64,000 nt of DNA from assembly GCA_016713105.1 (NCBI GenBank), contig JADJPS010000017.1, positions 62,001-126,000 on the forward strand, given 5' to 3'. Below are positions 30,796-39,315 of the stretch, one piece after another (within the stretch, counting starts at the first letter, position 1; each line of letters opens with the position of its first letter). Source of the stretch: Devosia sp. (lineage in GTDB: Bacteria > Pseudomonadota > Alphaproteobacteria > Rhizobiales > Devosiaceae). The translations under genes and the position numbers were made by a program. Below the pieces are notes generated by a model. That model saw nothing but the letters and a program-made list of their open reading frames with translations. It was not told the DNA's origin and did no database searches.

Positions 30796-31224
30796 TCAGT
30801 CGAGGACCTCGGGGATCCTCACCGCATCGGCAAGAGTCGTGCTGTCCAGCACTTCGCGGGTCGCGACCGTGACGCGGGCGAAGACGTGGCGGATCTCGCA
30901 CGATGCCTCGTCGGCGCAATCGGCGCAGCGTCGATAGGCAATCTTGGAGAGGCACGGCAGCGGCGCGATCGGTCCGTCGATCAGCCGCAGCACCTCGCCG
31001 AAGGTCACTTCCTCGGGTGCCCGCAGCAGCACGTAGCCGCCCAGCCTCCCGCGCCGGCTCATCACGATGCCGGCCCGCTTCAGCTCGAGCAGGATCTGCT
31101 CGAGGAACTTCTTCGGGATCGCCTGCCCGCGCGAAATCTCCGAGATCATCACCGACTCCCCCTCCCTGACCCGGGTGAGGGCAACGAGCGCACGCAGCGC
31201 ATATTTGGCTTTTTGCGAAATCAT
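30796..31224 (-). CDS. Rrf2-family transcriptional regulator with four cysteines
   Basis: A 142-residue winged-helix regulator of the IscR/RirA/NsrR superfamily. The DNA-binding half is MISQKAKYALRAL ... IPKKFLEQILLELKRAGIV ... RRGRLGGY. The cysteines lie at C91, C100, C103 and C109, a C-x8-C-x2-C-x5-C spacing related to but not the same as IscR's three-cysteine site, so an iron-sulfur cluster is plausible. Its targets are not apparent; a KefB-type antiporter gene is the next gene on the same strand. ATG 31224. Confidence 0.88.
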   Translation of the reverse strand: MISQKAKYALRALVALTRVREGESVMISEISRGQAIPKKFLEQILLELKRAGIVMSRRGRLGGYVLLRAPEEVTFGEVLRLIDGPIAPLPCLSKIAYRRCADCADEASCEIRHVFARVTVATREVLDSTTLADAVRIPEVLD

Positions 31225-31325
31225 TCGTCCGAACCCGACGGCGGCCGGGACTTCGCCCGCCCTGCCTCAGCTATAGATCACAACCCCTGCCCCCAGGGCT
31301 ACCTGGGCCTGGCAACATGAAGAAT

Positions 31326-33407
31326 TCAGGTCTTGTCGAGGTCCTCCTCGGGCGGCACCTCTGGATTGAACGGACGACCGGCTACCGTCGCCGGGCGCGC
31401 CGGCCGTGCCGGCTCGGGTGCAGCGACGGCCGGCGCCGCCGGCAGGTCCGGCTCCTCGCCAAGCGACGAAACCACGTAGGGCGGCTCGGCCGGGCCGGTG
31501 TCGGGGTGCTGGATCGGCATCGCCTCGATCGAGGCCGCCAGCGCGTCGGGGTCCGGTGAGGCAGGAGTGGGAGGAACCGGACGGGCAACCGCCAGCGGCG
31601 CCAGCACCGCCTCCACCGCATCGGCAGCCGTGATCTCGGCGATCGCCTGGCTGTCACGGTTGACCACCTCGACCATGCCGAGCGCGATCTCCCGTTCGCC
31701 CAGGATCACGACATTGGCCCCGAGGTGCTTGAGGTGATCCTCCTCCTCGTCCGAATGAGCGCGAGCCACGATCAGCGCCCCCGGATTGGCCCTTCGGCAC
31801 TGCTCGGTCGCCTGTCCCGCCTCGAACGCATTGGGGATGGCGATGATGATCGTGGCCGCCGCGGCAACGTTCGCCGCCTCGAGCACGCCCGTGCCGGCGG
31901 CATTGCCCACGACCACCTCGATCCCCAGGGCGAGCGCGGCATTGATACGGTGCTCTGCATCCTCGACAACGAGGAAGGGTCTGCGCGTGGCGAGAAGGGC
32001 GTCGGCCACCACGGTGCCGACCCGTCCGTAGCCGACGAGCACCGTGTGACCCGACTTGGCCGTCGGCCGTACCTCGCTCTGTTCGACCTGGGGCGGCGCG
32101 GGCACGCTTGGCGCAGGGACCGCGATGTCGGGCTCGGTCCGCGCCACGGCCGCCTCCGACCGGGAACCGCCGAATTTGGCCTCGAGCCGTGGCCTTACCC
32201 GGTCCACCACCATGAAGATGACCGGGTTGAGGATGATCGAAATGATCGCTCCGGCAAGGATCAGGTCCCGGCCTTCGGGCGGCAGCAGCTCCAGGCTCAC
32301 CCCCAGGGCAGCGAGGATGAAGGAGAACTCGCCGATCTGTGCGAGGCTCGCCGAGATGGTCAGAGCGGTGGAGATCGGGTGGCGGAAGGCAATGACGATC
32401 AGGTACGCGAAGATCGACTTGCCGAGGACGATGATCAGCACCGTCGCCAGCACCGGCAGCGGATCGCGCAGGAGGATCGTAGGGTCGAACAGCATGCCCA
32501 CCGCAACGAAGAACAGCACCGCGAAGGCGTCGCGCAGCGGCAGGCTTTCCTGCGCGGCACGCTGGCTGAGTTCGCTTTCGGACAGGATCATGCCGGCAAA
32601 GAACGCACCGAGCGCCAGCGACACCCCGAACAGGTAGGCCGCGCCCGCCGCCACGCCGAGCGCGATGGCGAGCACCGCGAGGCGGAACAGCTCGCGGCTG
32701 CCGGTATGGGCGGTGTAGTGCAGGACGAACGGAATCACCCGCCGCCCGACCACCAGCATGAAGCCGACGAAGGCGGCGAGTTTGACCACCGTCACGCCGA
32801 GGATGCCGTAGAGGTTGAGTTGCCCGGTGAACCGCTCGACCAGGTCGATGAAGGAATCATGCCGACCTGCCGCCTCGATGCCGTTGATCGAGGCGATGGC
32901 CGGGATCAGCACCAGCGCCAGCACCATGGCGATATCTTCGACGATCAGCCAGCCGACGGCGATGCGGCCCTTCTCGCTCTCTACCATGTGCCGGTCCTGC
33001 AGCGCCTTGAGCAGGACCACGGTGGAGGCGACCGAGAGCGCCAGCCCGAAGATCAGCCCGCCACCAAGCGACCAGCCGAGCAAGCTGGCCAGGCCCCAGC
33101 CGAGCAGGGTGGCGCCGCCGATCTGCACCAGCGCCCCGGGGATGGCGAGGGCGCGCACGCTGAGCAGGTCCTGGAGCGAGAAATGCAGGCCGACGCCGAA
33201 CATCAGCAGGATCACGCCGATCTCGCTCAGTTCGGTGGCGAGTTCGGTGTCCGCCACAAACCCCGGCGTGTGGGGCCCGACCATCACCCCCGCCACGAGA
33301 TACCCGACCAGCGGCGGCAGGCGGAACCGGTTGGCTATCGCGCCCAGCACGAAGGCAAGGACCAGACCCGCGACGATCGTCGAGATCAGAGGGGTTTGGT
33401 GGGGCAT
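31326..33407 (-). CDS. Monovalent cation:proton antiporter, CPA2 family (KefB/YbaL type)
   Basis: The 693-residue product has an N-terminal CPA2 membrane domain of about 12-13 helices (residues 1-400, with WLIVEDIAMVLAL in the ion-path region), a short linker, and a TrkA-N nucleotide-binding domain at about 453-570 that starts HTVLVGYGRVGTVVADALL. It probably exchanges K+ or Na+ for H+ under NAD(H) control. Unusual is a further 110-residue acidic, proline- and alanine-rich tail after the TrkA-N domain (from about residue 580), longer than in E. coli YbaL (558 residues). ATG 33407. Confidence 0.88.
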   Translation of the reverse strand: MPHQTPLISTIVAGLVLAFVLGAIANRFRLPPLVGYLVAGVMVGPHTPGFVADTELATELSEIGVILLMFGVGLHFSLQDLLSVRALAIPGALVQIGGATLLGWGLASLLGWSLGGGLIFGLALSVASTVVLLKALQDRHMVESEKGRIAVGWLIVEDIAMVLALVLIPAIASINGIEAAGRHDSFIDLVERFTGQLNLYGILGVTVVKLAAFVGFMLVVGRRVIPFVLHYTAHTGSRELFRLAVLAIALGVAAGAAYLFGVSLALGAFFAGMILSESELSQRAAQESLPLRDAFAVLFFVAVGMLFDPTILLRDPLPVLATVLIIVLGKSIFAYLIVIAFRHPISTALTISASLAQIGEFSFILAALGVSLELLPPEGRDLILAGAIISIILNPVIFMVVDRVRPRLEAKFGGSRSEAAVARTEPDIAVPAPSVPAPPQVEQSEVRPTAKSGHTVLVGYGRVGTVVADALLATRRPFLVVEDAEHRINAALALGIEVVVGNAAGTGVLEAANVAAAATIIIAIPNAFEAGQATEQCRRANPGALIVARAHSDEEEDHLKHLGANVVILGEREIALGMVEVVNRDSQAIAEITAADAVEAVLAPLAVARPVPPTPASPDPDALAASIEAMPIQHPDTGPAEPPYVVSSLGEEPDLPAAPAVAAPEPARPARPATVAGRPFNPEVPPEEDLDKT

Positions 33408-33563
33408 CGTGCTTGGTCTCCTAGGCGGTGAACCGACCCTGTCGCTGGTGGACGTGCGTGCTCCTGCGAAGATGGGTCAAACCCGGCTGCTCCGCAAGCA
33501 GCAGAAGCGCCAAAAAACTGGGCGAAATCATGTGCCTATGCGCAATCCCGCGCCCCGGCGCAG

Positions 33564-34571
33564 TCAGGGCGTCATCACGAGCTTGATTTCGCCCGGCACC
33601 GGATCCCCGGCAACCTCTTCCGGGACCTCGGCGAGGCCGATCCGCCGACTGATCAGCCGGTCCAGCGACAACACGCGGCCGCCGATCAGGCCGGCCGCCC
33701 GGCCGTAGGTCAGCGGATTGAGCCAGGCGCTCTCGAGCCGCAGTTCCTTGGTCAACAGCTCGAAGGGCGAGATCAGCACGCGATCGTCCTTGGGCACCAC
33801 GCCGAACAGCACTACCGTGCCACCCCGCCGCGCCATCCTGATCGCCTGGTCGACCGTCTCGGTCACGCCGGCGCATTCCATGACCACGTCGGCCCCCTCG
33901 GGCAGCAGTTCGGCAAGGGTCGAGACCGCATCGCCCATGGCATCGAGGGTTGCCGCGGCGCCCAGGTCGGAAGCCAGCGCCCGCCGTGCCGACTGGCGGG
34001 TGGAGAGGATGACCGCTCCCGCTCCGGCCTGCAACGCCAGTTCCACCATGATGAGGCCGATGACACCGCCGCCGAGGATGACCACTGATCCTCCGCGTGG
34101 AATGCGAGCCACGTCGATCGCGTGCAGGCAGCACGACACCGGCTCGCAGAACGCCCCGTGCAAGGGGTCGAGATCGGCTGGGAGCAGCACCGCCTGGGCT
34201 TCCGGCACCAGCACGTATTCGGCAAAGCCGCCGTCGCGGGTGACGCCGATCGCCGACAGGGCGGGGCAGAGGTTCGGCCGGCCGGCGCGGCACTGCGCGC
34301 AGCAGCCGCAGGCGATGTTGGGATCACCGCTGACTCGAGCCCCGACGCCGATGCCGGCGACGTCCGCGCCGGTCGCGACGACAATGCCCGAGAATTCGTG
34401 GCCGAGCGTCACCGGCAGGGCGGTAGGGAACTCCCCGCGGAACATGTGCCGGTCCGATCCGCAAATGCCGCACGCCTCGACCCGCACCAGCACGTCACAG
34501 GGTCCGGGAACCGGCCGCGCCACCTCCTCGAGGGCGAGCTGCCCTGGTGCCGTGAGCCGCGCTGCCAGCAT
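33564..34571 (-). CDS. Zinc-dependent alcohol/polyol dehydrogenase (MDR family)
   Basis: A 335-residue medium-chain dehydrogenase. Catalytic zinc ligands are visible in GICGSDRHMF and GHEFSG, the structural zinc lobe in CGCCAQCRAGRPNLC, and the NAD(P) site GGGVIGLIMVELALQAGA. These look like sorbitol/threonine dehydrogenase relatives, so a sugar alcohol or amino alcohol is the likely substrate. ATG 34571 has GGAGGACTTCACC upstream. It lies behind the che-type operon on the same strand, separated by hairpins, and is probably an independent unit. Confidence 0.9.
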   Translation of the reverse strand: MLAARLTAPGQLALEEVARPVPGPCDVLVRVEACGICGSDRHMFRGEFPTALPVTLGHEFSGIVVATGADVAGIGVGARVSGDPNIACGCCAQCRAGRPNLCPALSAIGVTRDGGFAEYVLVPEAQAVLLPADLDPLHGAFCEPVSCCLHAIDVARIPRGGSVVILGGGVIGLIMVELALQAGAGAVILSTRQSARRALASDLGAAATLDAMGDAVSTLAELLPEGADVVMECAGVTETVDQAIRMARRGGTVVLFGVVPKDDRVLISPFELLTKELRLESAWLNPLTYGRAAGLIGGRVLSLDRLISRRIGLAEVPEEVAGDPVPGEIKLVMTP

Positions 34572-34601
34572 GGTGAAGTCCTCCTCCCCGCCACTATGGC
34601 A

Positions 34602-34645
34602 AAGGCCGCCCTGCCTCGCAAAGCGGCCTTCCCCGGCAGGGCGGC
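34602..34645 (-). terminator. Two overlapping, mutually exclusive hairpins after cheW
   Basis: AAGGCCGC (34602-34609) pairs with GCGGCCTT (34623-34630), and GCCGCCCTGCC (34605-34615) pairs with GGCAGGGCGGC (34635-34645). The two pairings share bases 34605-34609, so only one can form. On the minus strand the first ends in GCGGCCTTT. A terminator for the cheW-side operon is the simplest reading; the alternative folding could also be regulatory for the downstream dehydrogenase gene. Confidence 0.5.
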
Positions 34646-34655
34646 AGGATTGCGC

Positions 34656-35144
34656 TCAGGCGTCGACTTTGGCGCCGGAGACCACGGCATGCAGGTCGAT
34701 GAGGCCCACCATGCGGCTGTCGTGGGTGACGATGCCGTTGAGCAGTTCGGTATCGACCGAATTGCCTTCGGGGACATTGTGGATCTCGTCCTTGGAGACG
34801 GTGAGGATATCGCTGACCGCATCCACGAGAATGCCGACCCACTTCTCGCCGACCGACATCACCACCACCACGTGGTTCTTGGTCGGCGAAGTCTGGCCTT
34901 CGCCGAAGCGGGCCCGGAGGTCGAAGATCGGCACGATGGTGCCGCGCAGGTTGATCACCCCACGTACGAACTCACGTGTATTGGGCAGCGGAGTCGCGCC
35001 GTTCCAGGCGCGGATCTCGCGCACCGTCGTGATCTCCACCCCGTAGGTCTGTTCGCCGATCGAGAAGGCGATGAGCTGCAGACTGTTGGCGGCCGCGGCG
35101 GCGCCACTTCCCGAGATGTCGTCCTTGAATGCCAGGGCTTCCAT
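34656..35144 (-). CDS. cheW: Chemotaxis adaptor CheW
   Basis: A 162-residue CheW couples CheA to receptors. Typical blocks: LIAFSIGEQTYGVEITTVREI, LPNTREFVRGVINLRGTIVPIFDLRARFG and MSVGEKWVGILVDAVSDIL. It follows cheA by 49 bases and is the last gene of a STAS-cheY-cheA-cheW operon. ATG 35144 is preceded by AAAGGCAAGACC. Confidence 0.94.
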   Translation of the reverse strand: MEALAFKDDISGSGAAAAANSLQLIAFSIGEQTYGVEITTVREIRAWNGATPLPNTREFVRGVINLRGTIVPIFDLRARFGEGQTSPTKNHVVVVMSVGEKWVGILVDAVSDILTVSKDEIHNVPEGNSVDTELLNGIVTHDSRMVGLIDLHAVVSGAKVDA

Positions 35145-35193
35145 GGTCTTGCCTTTCTCGCCCGCTGCTGCCGGGCGCTATCGTTCCGCGGCC

Positions 35194-37458
35194 TCAGGCC
35201 GCCTTGTTGCGGGCGTTCGACGCGGACTTGAGGCCCTGCACGTCGACAATGAGCGCGACGTTGCCGTCGCCCAGGATGGTGCCGCCGGCGATGCCCTCGA
35301 TCGACTGGAAGTTCTCTTCCAGCGACTTGATCACCACCTGCTGCTGGCCGATGATGTCGTCGACCACCAGCGCCACCTTGACCCCGCCCTCAGCCTCGCA
35401 CAGCACCACGAAGCGGCTGTCGCGATCGACGTCGGTATCCATGGCGAACCGCTGTGCCAGATCCACCACCTGCACATACTCGCCGCGCACCTGCAGCACC
35501 TGCCCGCCGGTCGGCATGCGCGAGAAGTTGGCGCGGGCGCACTGGATGGTCTCGACGATCGAGGAGAGCGGGATGACGTAGGGGCTGCCCGCCACCTTGA
35601 CCAGCATCACGTCGAGCACGGCCAACGTCAACGGCAGCCGCAGCGTCATGCGCGTGCCCTTGCCAGTCCAGCTCTTCACATGCACCGAGCCGCCGATCTT
35701 CTTGATGTTCGACAGCACCACGTCCATGCCGACGCCGCGGCCCGAGATATCGGACACTTCCGCCGCGGTCGAAAAGCCCGGGGCAAAGATCAGCTGGTCA
35801 ATCTGCTCGTCGGTCAGCATCTGCTCGGGCCCGACCACGCCACGGTCGCGCGCCACCTGCAGCACGCGCTCGCGGTTGATGCCGCCGCCGTCATCCTCGA
35901 CCGCGATCAGGATGTTGCCACCCGCCTGCTCGGCCGACAGCCGGATCACGCCGGCCTCGGACTTGCCGGCCGCGGTGCGCCTCTCCGGCTGCTCGATGCC
36001 GTGGTCGGCCGAGTTGCGGATCATGTGGGTGAGCGGGTCGGACAGCTGTTCGATGATCGTCTTGTCGATCTCGGTGTTTTCCCCGATGGTCTCGAGGCGG
36101 ATCTTCTTGCCGGTCTTGGAGGCCAGCTCGCGCACCAGCCGCGGCATCCGGCTGAACACCGTCTTCACCGGTTGCGCGCGGATCGCCATCACCGAATCCT
36201 GCAGCCCGCGCGTCGTCTGCGCAAGCACCTCGAGGCCGCGCACCAGTTCCTGGTAGTGCGCCCTCAGCGTCTCGTCCATCTGCTGGGTCAGCATGGACTG
36301 GGTAATCACCAGTTCCCCGACCATGTTGACCACGCGGTCGATCTTGTCGAGGTCGACACGGATCGACTGCACCCCGTTGCGCCGGTCCTCGGCGCCGGCC
36401 CGGCCGGAACCCTCACCATCGTGATCCTCGACCGGAGCGATCGACTTCAGCGGCGGCGGCAATCTGGGTGGCGCCACCTTAAGCGCCGGTTTCAGCGTCT
36501 CGGCAAGATCGGCGAAGCTGAGCACATTGGTGCCATCCTCGGGCTCCTCCAGCCGTGCGGGCTGCGACGGCGCGGCCAGATCCGCAAGCTCGGTAAGGCT
36601 CGGCATGATCGACGCCTCGGCCACCTGTGGCGTCGCCTCTGCAGGCCCGATCGTCAGGTCGCAATTGCCGTCCACGAACTCGAACACTTCGGCGATTGCC
36701 GCCTCGGTGACCGTGGACGAGACCAGCGTGATCTCCCATACGCAGTAGACACCGAACGGCTCGAAGTCGGCGAGCGCCGGAATCTCGTCGAGGATGGCGC
36801 GGATCTCGACTTGACCCAGACTCGCCAGTTCGCGGAACAGCAGCAGCGGGTCGTTGGCGCGCGCGTAGAGTTCGCTGTGCGGCGCAAAGCGGATCAGCCA
36901 GCGCCCGGACTCCTTCGCCATCGGCGGCGCCTCGAAGCTGTCCACGAGCGGATCGGCGACCGCCGCGGCCGGCATCGCATCGTCCTCGTCGTCCGTGCCC
37001 TGCAGATGCACCATCACCGGCACGAAGTCGATGTCGAACTCGTCCATCGGCGCGCCCGCAAGGTCGGGGTCGTTACCCGAGGTCAGGGCATCGAACTGCG
37101 CCTTCTCGTCGGCGCCGAACCCCGGCTCGAGGGCGACGCCTTCCTTGGCGGCATTGACGAAGTCTGCGACGATGTCGTTGGCGCGGATGCACAGCGCGAT
37201 CACGTGCTCGCTCAGCTCGACCCGGCCGTCGCGCACGTGGTCGAGCAGCGTTTCGTAGGCATGGGCAAAACCGACCAGATCAGCAAAGCCGAAGGCGCCG
37301 CCGCCACCCTTGATCGAGTGGATAGCGCGGAAAACCGCGTTCAGCCGGTTGCTTGAGTGATCGCCGGCCTCGATCGTGGCGAACTGTTCCTCGAGTTCGT
37401 TGAGGAGTTCCGAACACTCGTCGAAGTAGGTGGCCTTGAAGTCGTCGAGATCGCTCAT
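35194..37458 (-). CDS. cheA: Chemotaxis histidine kinase CheA
   Basis: A 754-residue hybrid-less CheA. P1 domain with the phosphorylated H47 in AIHSIKGGGGAFG; a P2-like region around residues 180-270; a proline/alanine linker; P3 dimerisation (VVNMVGELVITQSMLTQ); P4 kinase with N-box NSADHGIE, G1 DDGGG and G2 GRGVGMD; and the C-terminal CheW-like P5. All catalytic boxes are intact. Partner CheY and CheW are in the same operon; CheR, CheB and receptors are not in this window. Confidence 0.95.
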   Translation of the reverse strand: MSDLDDFKATYFDECSELLNELEEQFATIEAGDHSSNRLNAVFRAIHSIKGGGGAFGFADLVGFAHAYETLLDHVRDGRVELSEHVIALCIRANDIVADFVNAAKEGVALEPGFGADEKAQFDALTSGNDPDLAGAPMDEFDIDFVPVMVHLQGTDDEDDAMPAAAVADPLVDSFEAPPMAKESGRWLIRFAPHSELYARANDPLLLFRELASLGQVEIRAILDEIPALADFEPFGVYCVWEITLVSSTVTEAAIAEVFEFVDGNCDLTIGPAEATPQVAEASIMPSLTELADLAAPSQPARLEEPEDGTNVLSFADLAETLKPALKVAPPRLPPPLKSIAPVEDHDGEGSGRAGAEDRRNGVQSIRVDLDKIDRVVNMVGELVITQSMLTQQMDETLRAHYQELVRGLEVLAQTTRGLQDSVMAIRAQPVKTVFSRMPRLVRELASKTGKKIRLETIGENTEIDKTIIEQLSDPLTHMIRNSADHGIEQPERRTAAGKSEAGVIRLSAEQAGGNILIAVEDDGGGINRERVLQVARDRGVVGPEQMLTDEQIDQLIFAPGFSTAAEVSDISGRGVGMDVVLSNIKKIGGSVHVKSWTGKGTRMTLRLPLTLAVLDVMLVKVAGSPYVIPLSSIVETIQCARANFSRMPTGGQVLQVRGEYVQVVDLAQRFAMDTDVDRDSRFVVLCEAEGGVKVALVVDDIIGQQQVVIKSLEENFQSIEGIAGGTILGDGNVALIVDVQGLKSASNARNKAA

Positions 37459-37504
37459 GGCTATGTCGAAGCAACCCTTCTGGGTTTCGGGCGGGGACGG
37501 TACT

Positions 37505-37864
37505 TCAGTGCACGACCCGGTGGATGACCGAGATCAGCTTCTCGGGGTCGAAGGGCTTGACGATCCAGCCGGTGCCGCCGGCGGCGCGGCCCTGGTCGCG
37601 CTTGTCCTGGCTGGTCTCGGTGGTGAGGATCAGGATCGGCAGGCTGTTATAGAGGCCCGAGGAGCGGACGTGCTTGATGAACTCGATACCGTCCATCACC
37701 GGCATGTTGATGTCGGTGATCACCACGTCGACGCTCTCGTTTTTCAGCACGTCGAGGCCCTTCTGCCCATCCTCGGCCTGCAGCACCTCGAACCCCGCAT
37801 TGGACAGGGTGTGATGCAGCATCGCCAGGATGGTGCGGGAGTCATCGACCGTCAGAACACGCAT
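37505..37864 (-). CDS. cheY: CheY-like response regulator
   Basis: A 119-residue single-domain receiver. The acidic pocket is D7/D8, the phosphorylation site D51 (TDINMPVMDG), the switch threonine in LTTETS and the lysine K103 in VKPFDP. No output domain, so it should signal by protein binding, presumably to the flagellar motor or to another CheA target. ATG 37864 is preceded by an AAGGATGATC, and the upstream STAS gene ends 7 bases before it. Confidence 0.94.
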   Translation of the reverse strand: MRVLTVDDSRTILAMLHHTLSNAGFEVLQAEDGQKGLDVLKNESVDVVITDINMPVMDGIEFIKHVRSSGLYNSLPILILTTETSQDKRDQGRAAGGTGWIVKPFDPEKLISVIHRVVH

Positions 37865-37871
37865 AGATTGA

Positions 37872-38162
37872 TCATCCTTCCGTGATCGCGGCAAACTGCT
37901 CGCCCAGGCCGAGCCGCGCGACGGCGGCACGGAACGGCTCGCTGGCGTGCGTCACCGCGAAGCTGAAATTGTTGCGCCGCGCCGTCTCCGCGGCGCTCAG
38001 CAGCATGAAAAGTGCATTGGTGGCGACTCGTTCGACCTTGCCGCCATTGACCTTCACCGGGCCGGAATCGACCGCGTCGATCAACTCGTCCCGGATCGGA
38101 TCGAGTGCATCAAGGTCGACGATCGCCGGCAAGGCGATGGATTTGCTGCGTGCCTGGGCCAT
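37872..38162 (-). CDS. STAS-domain protein, first gene of the che-type operon
   Basis: A 96-residue protein with the STAS (anti-sigma-factor antagonist-like) fold: LPAIVDLDALDPIRDELIDAV, VERVATNALFMLLSAAETARRNNF and SEPFRAAVARLGLGEQF. The usual phosphorylatable serine region is VATNALF with a threonine, so regulation by phosphorylation is uncertain. STAS genes at the head of che clusters are common in alphaproteobacteria. Seven bases upstream of cheY. Confidence 0.82.
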   Translation of the reverse strand: MAQARSKSIALPAIVDLDALDPIRDELIDAVDSGPVKVNGGKVERVATNALFMLLSAAETARRNNFSFAVTHASEPFRAAVARLGLGEQFAAITEG

Positions 38163-38228
38163 GAACTGGCGCTGCCCCCGACGGACTTGTCCCGGCGGGC
38201 AGTCTCCGATGGAACAGTTTAAGAAGTG

Positions 38229-39269
38229 CTAAGTCCCGGCCGATCCGGCAGGTGAAAGCGCAGCAATTGCAGAAGCAAAGCCGGCTGAGGCAACTGCAGC
38301 AACAGTTTGCGGCGACCAGCGGGGAGACTGGTCCCTGTCGACCAGCACGGCGCGCACGCCCTCGGCGAAGTCGGGCGTGCGCGACAGCAGCCGGGAGAAG
38401 GCCAGGTCCAGCGCCAGCACCTCGCGGACATCGGCAAGCGCGCGGGAGGCGGTGTGGGATTGGTGGATGGCGACGAGGCTCGTCGGCGAGCGCTGCGCTG
38501 CTACCGCCGTGACCGGCTCGGCCGCAAGGGCCGCAACGGCTTCCTCGAGTATTGCCCAGTCGATGCCCGCCAGCCGGTCGACGGCGGCGCAGAACGGCGC
38601 TTCGCCCATCGGCGTCATCTCGCGCTGCATCAGGTGCGTCAGGGCTGCGTCGATGTCGGCGGACCCGGCGGCTTCAATGATCGCCGACCGGACCACGTCG
38701 TGCCGGGCTTCGTCGATGACGCAATCGGCAAGTCCCAGCGCCAGCGCGTCGGCCGCTCCCACCGGCACGCCCGACAGCGCAAAGGCGAGCGCCCGGTGCA
38801 GCGGCGCCCGGGCGAGGATGGCGTTGACGCCGACGTCGCAGAAGAAGCCGATCGCCGATTCGGGCATGGCAAAACGCGCGTTCGGCGTGGTGAAGCGATA
38901 GCGGCAATGCCCTGCGATGCCGATGCCACCACCCATCACCACGCCGTGGCTCAGCACCGCGACTGGCTTGGGATAGTGCGCGATGAGCCCGTTCATCGCG
39001 TATTCGGCCGCAAAGTAGGCGTCGGCTTCCGCATGTCGTCCCTCGAGCACCAGGCCGCGCACCGCCTTTACGTCGCCGCCCGAGCAGAAGCCGCGTGGCC
39101 CCCGCCCCTCGAACAGCACTAACCGCACCTCGGGGTCGTTCTGCCACTGCGCCAGCGCCCCGGCGATCGCGTCGATCATGTCGCGGCCCAGTGCATTGAT
39201 CGCTTCGGGCCGGTCGAGCGTAATCACTGCGCAGCCGCCGATGCGGTCCACTTCCACCCGTGGGCTCAT
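38229..39269 (-). CDS. 3-hydroxyisobutyryl-CoA hydrolase-type enoyl-CoA hydratase homologue
   Basis: A 346-residue crotonase-fold protein whose length and C-terminal extension fit 3-hydroxyisobutyryl-CoA hydrolase, the valine-degradation thioesterase, rather than enoyl-CoA hydratase (about 260). Motifs: FCSGGDVKAV (oxyanion hole), VMGGGIGIAGHCRYR, and ARFAMPESAIGFFCDVG with the catalytic glutamate. ATG 39269 follows AGGAACAG. It is divergent from the SAF-domain gene, 46 bases away. The assignment as a hydrolase rather than another crotonase is fairly sure. Confidence 0.84.
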   Translation of the reverse strand: MSPRVEVDRIGGCAVITLDRPEAINALGRDMIDAIAGALAQWQNDPEVRLVLFEGRGPRGFCSGGDVKAVRGLVLEGRHAEADAYFAAEYAMNGLIAHYPKPVAVLSHGVVMGGGIGIAGHCRYRFTTPNARFAMPESAIGFFCDVGVNAILARAPLHRALAFALSGVPVGAADALALGLADCVIDEARHDVVRSAIIEAAGSADIDAALTHLMQREMTPMGEAPFCAAVDRLAGIDWAILEEAVAALAAEPVTAVAAQRSPTSLVAIHQSHTASRALADVREVLALDLAFSRLLSRTPDFAEGVRAVLVDRDQSPRWSPQTVAAVASAGFASAIAALSPAGSAGT

Positions 39270-39315
39270 CTGTTCCTGTTCCAATGGTTCGTGCCCAGTG
39301 ATAGAGCAGCCGCCC

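Noticed and set aside
31725..33431. A 568-codon plus-strand frame opposite the antiporter gene
   Set aside because: Hydrophilic low-complexity sequence that mirrors the hydrophobic helices of the real gene on the other strand.
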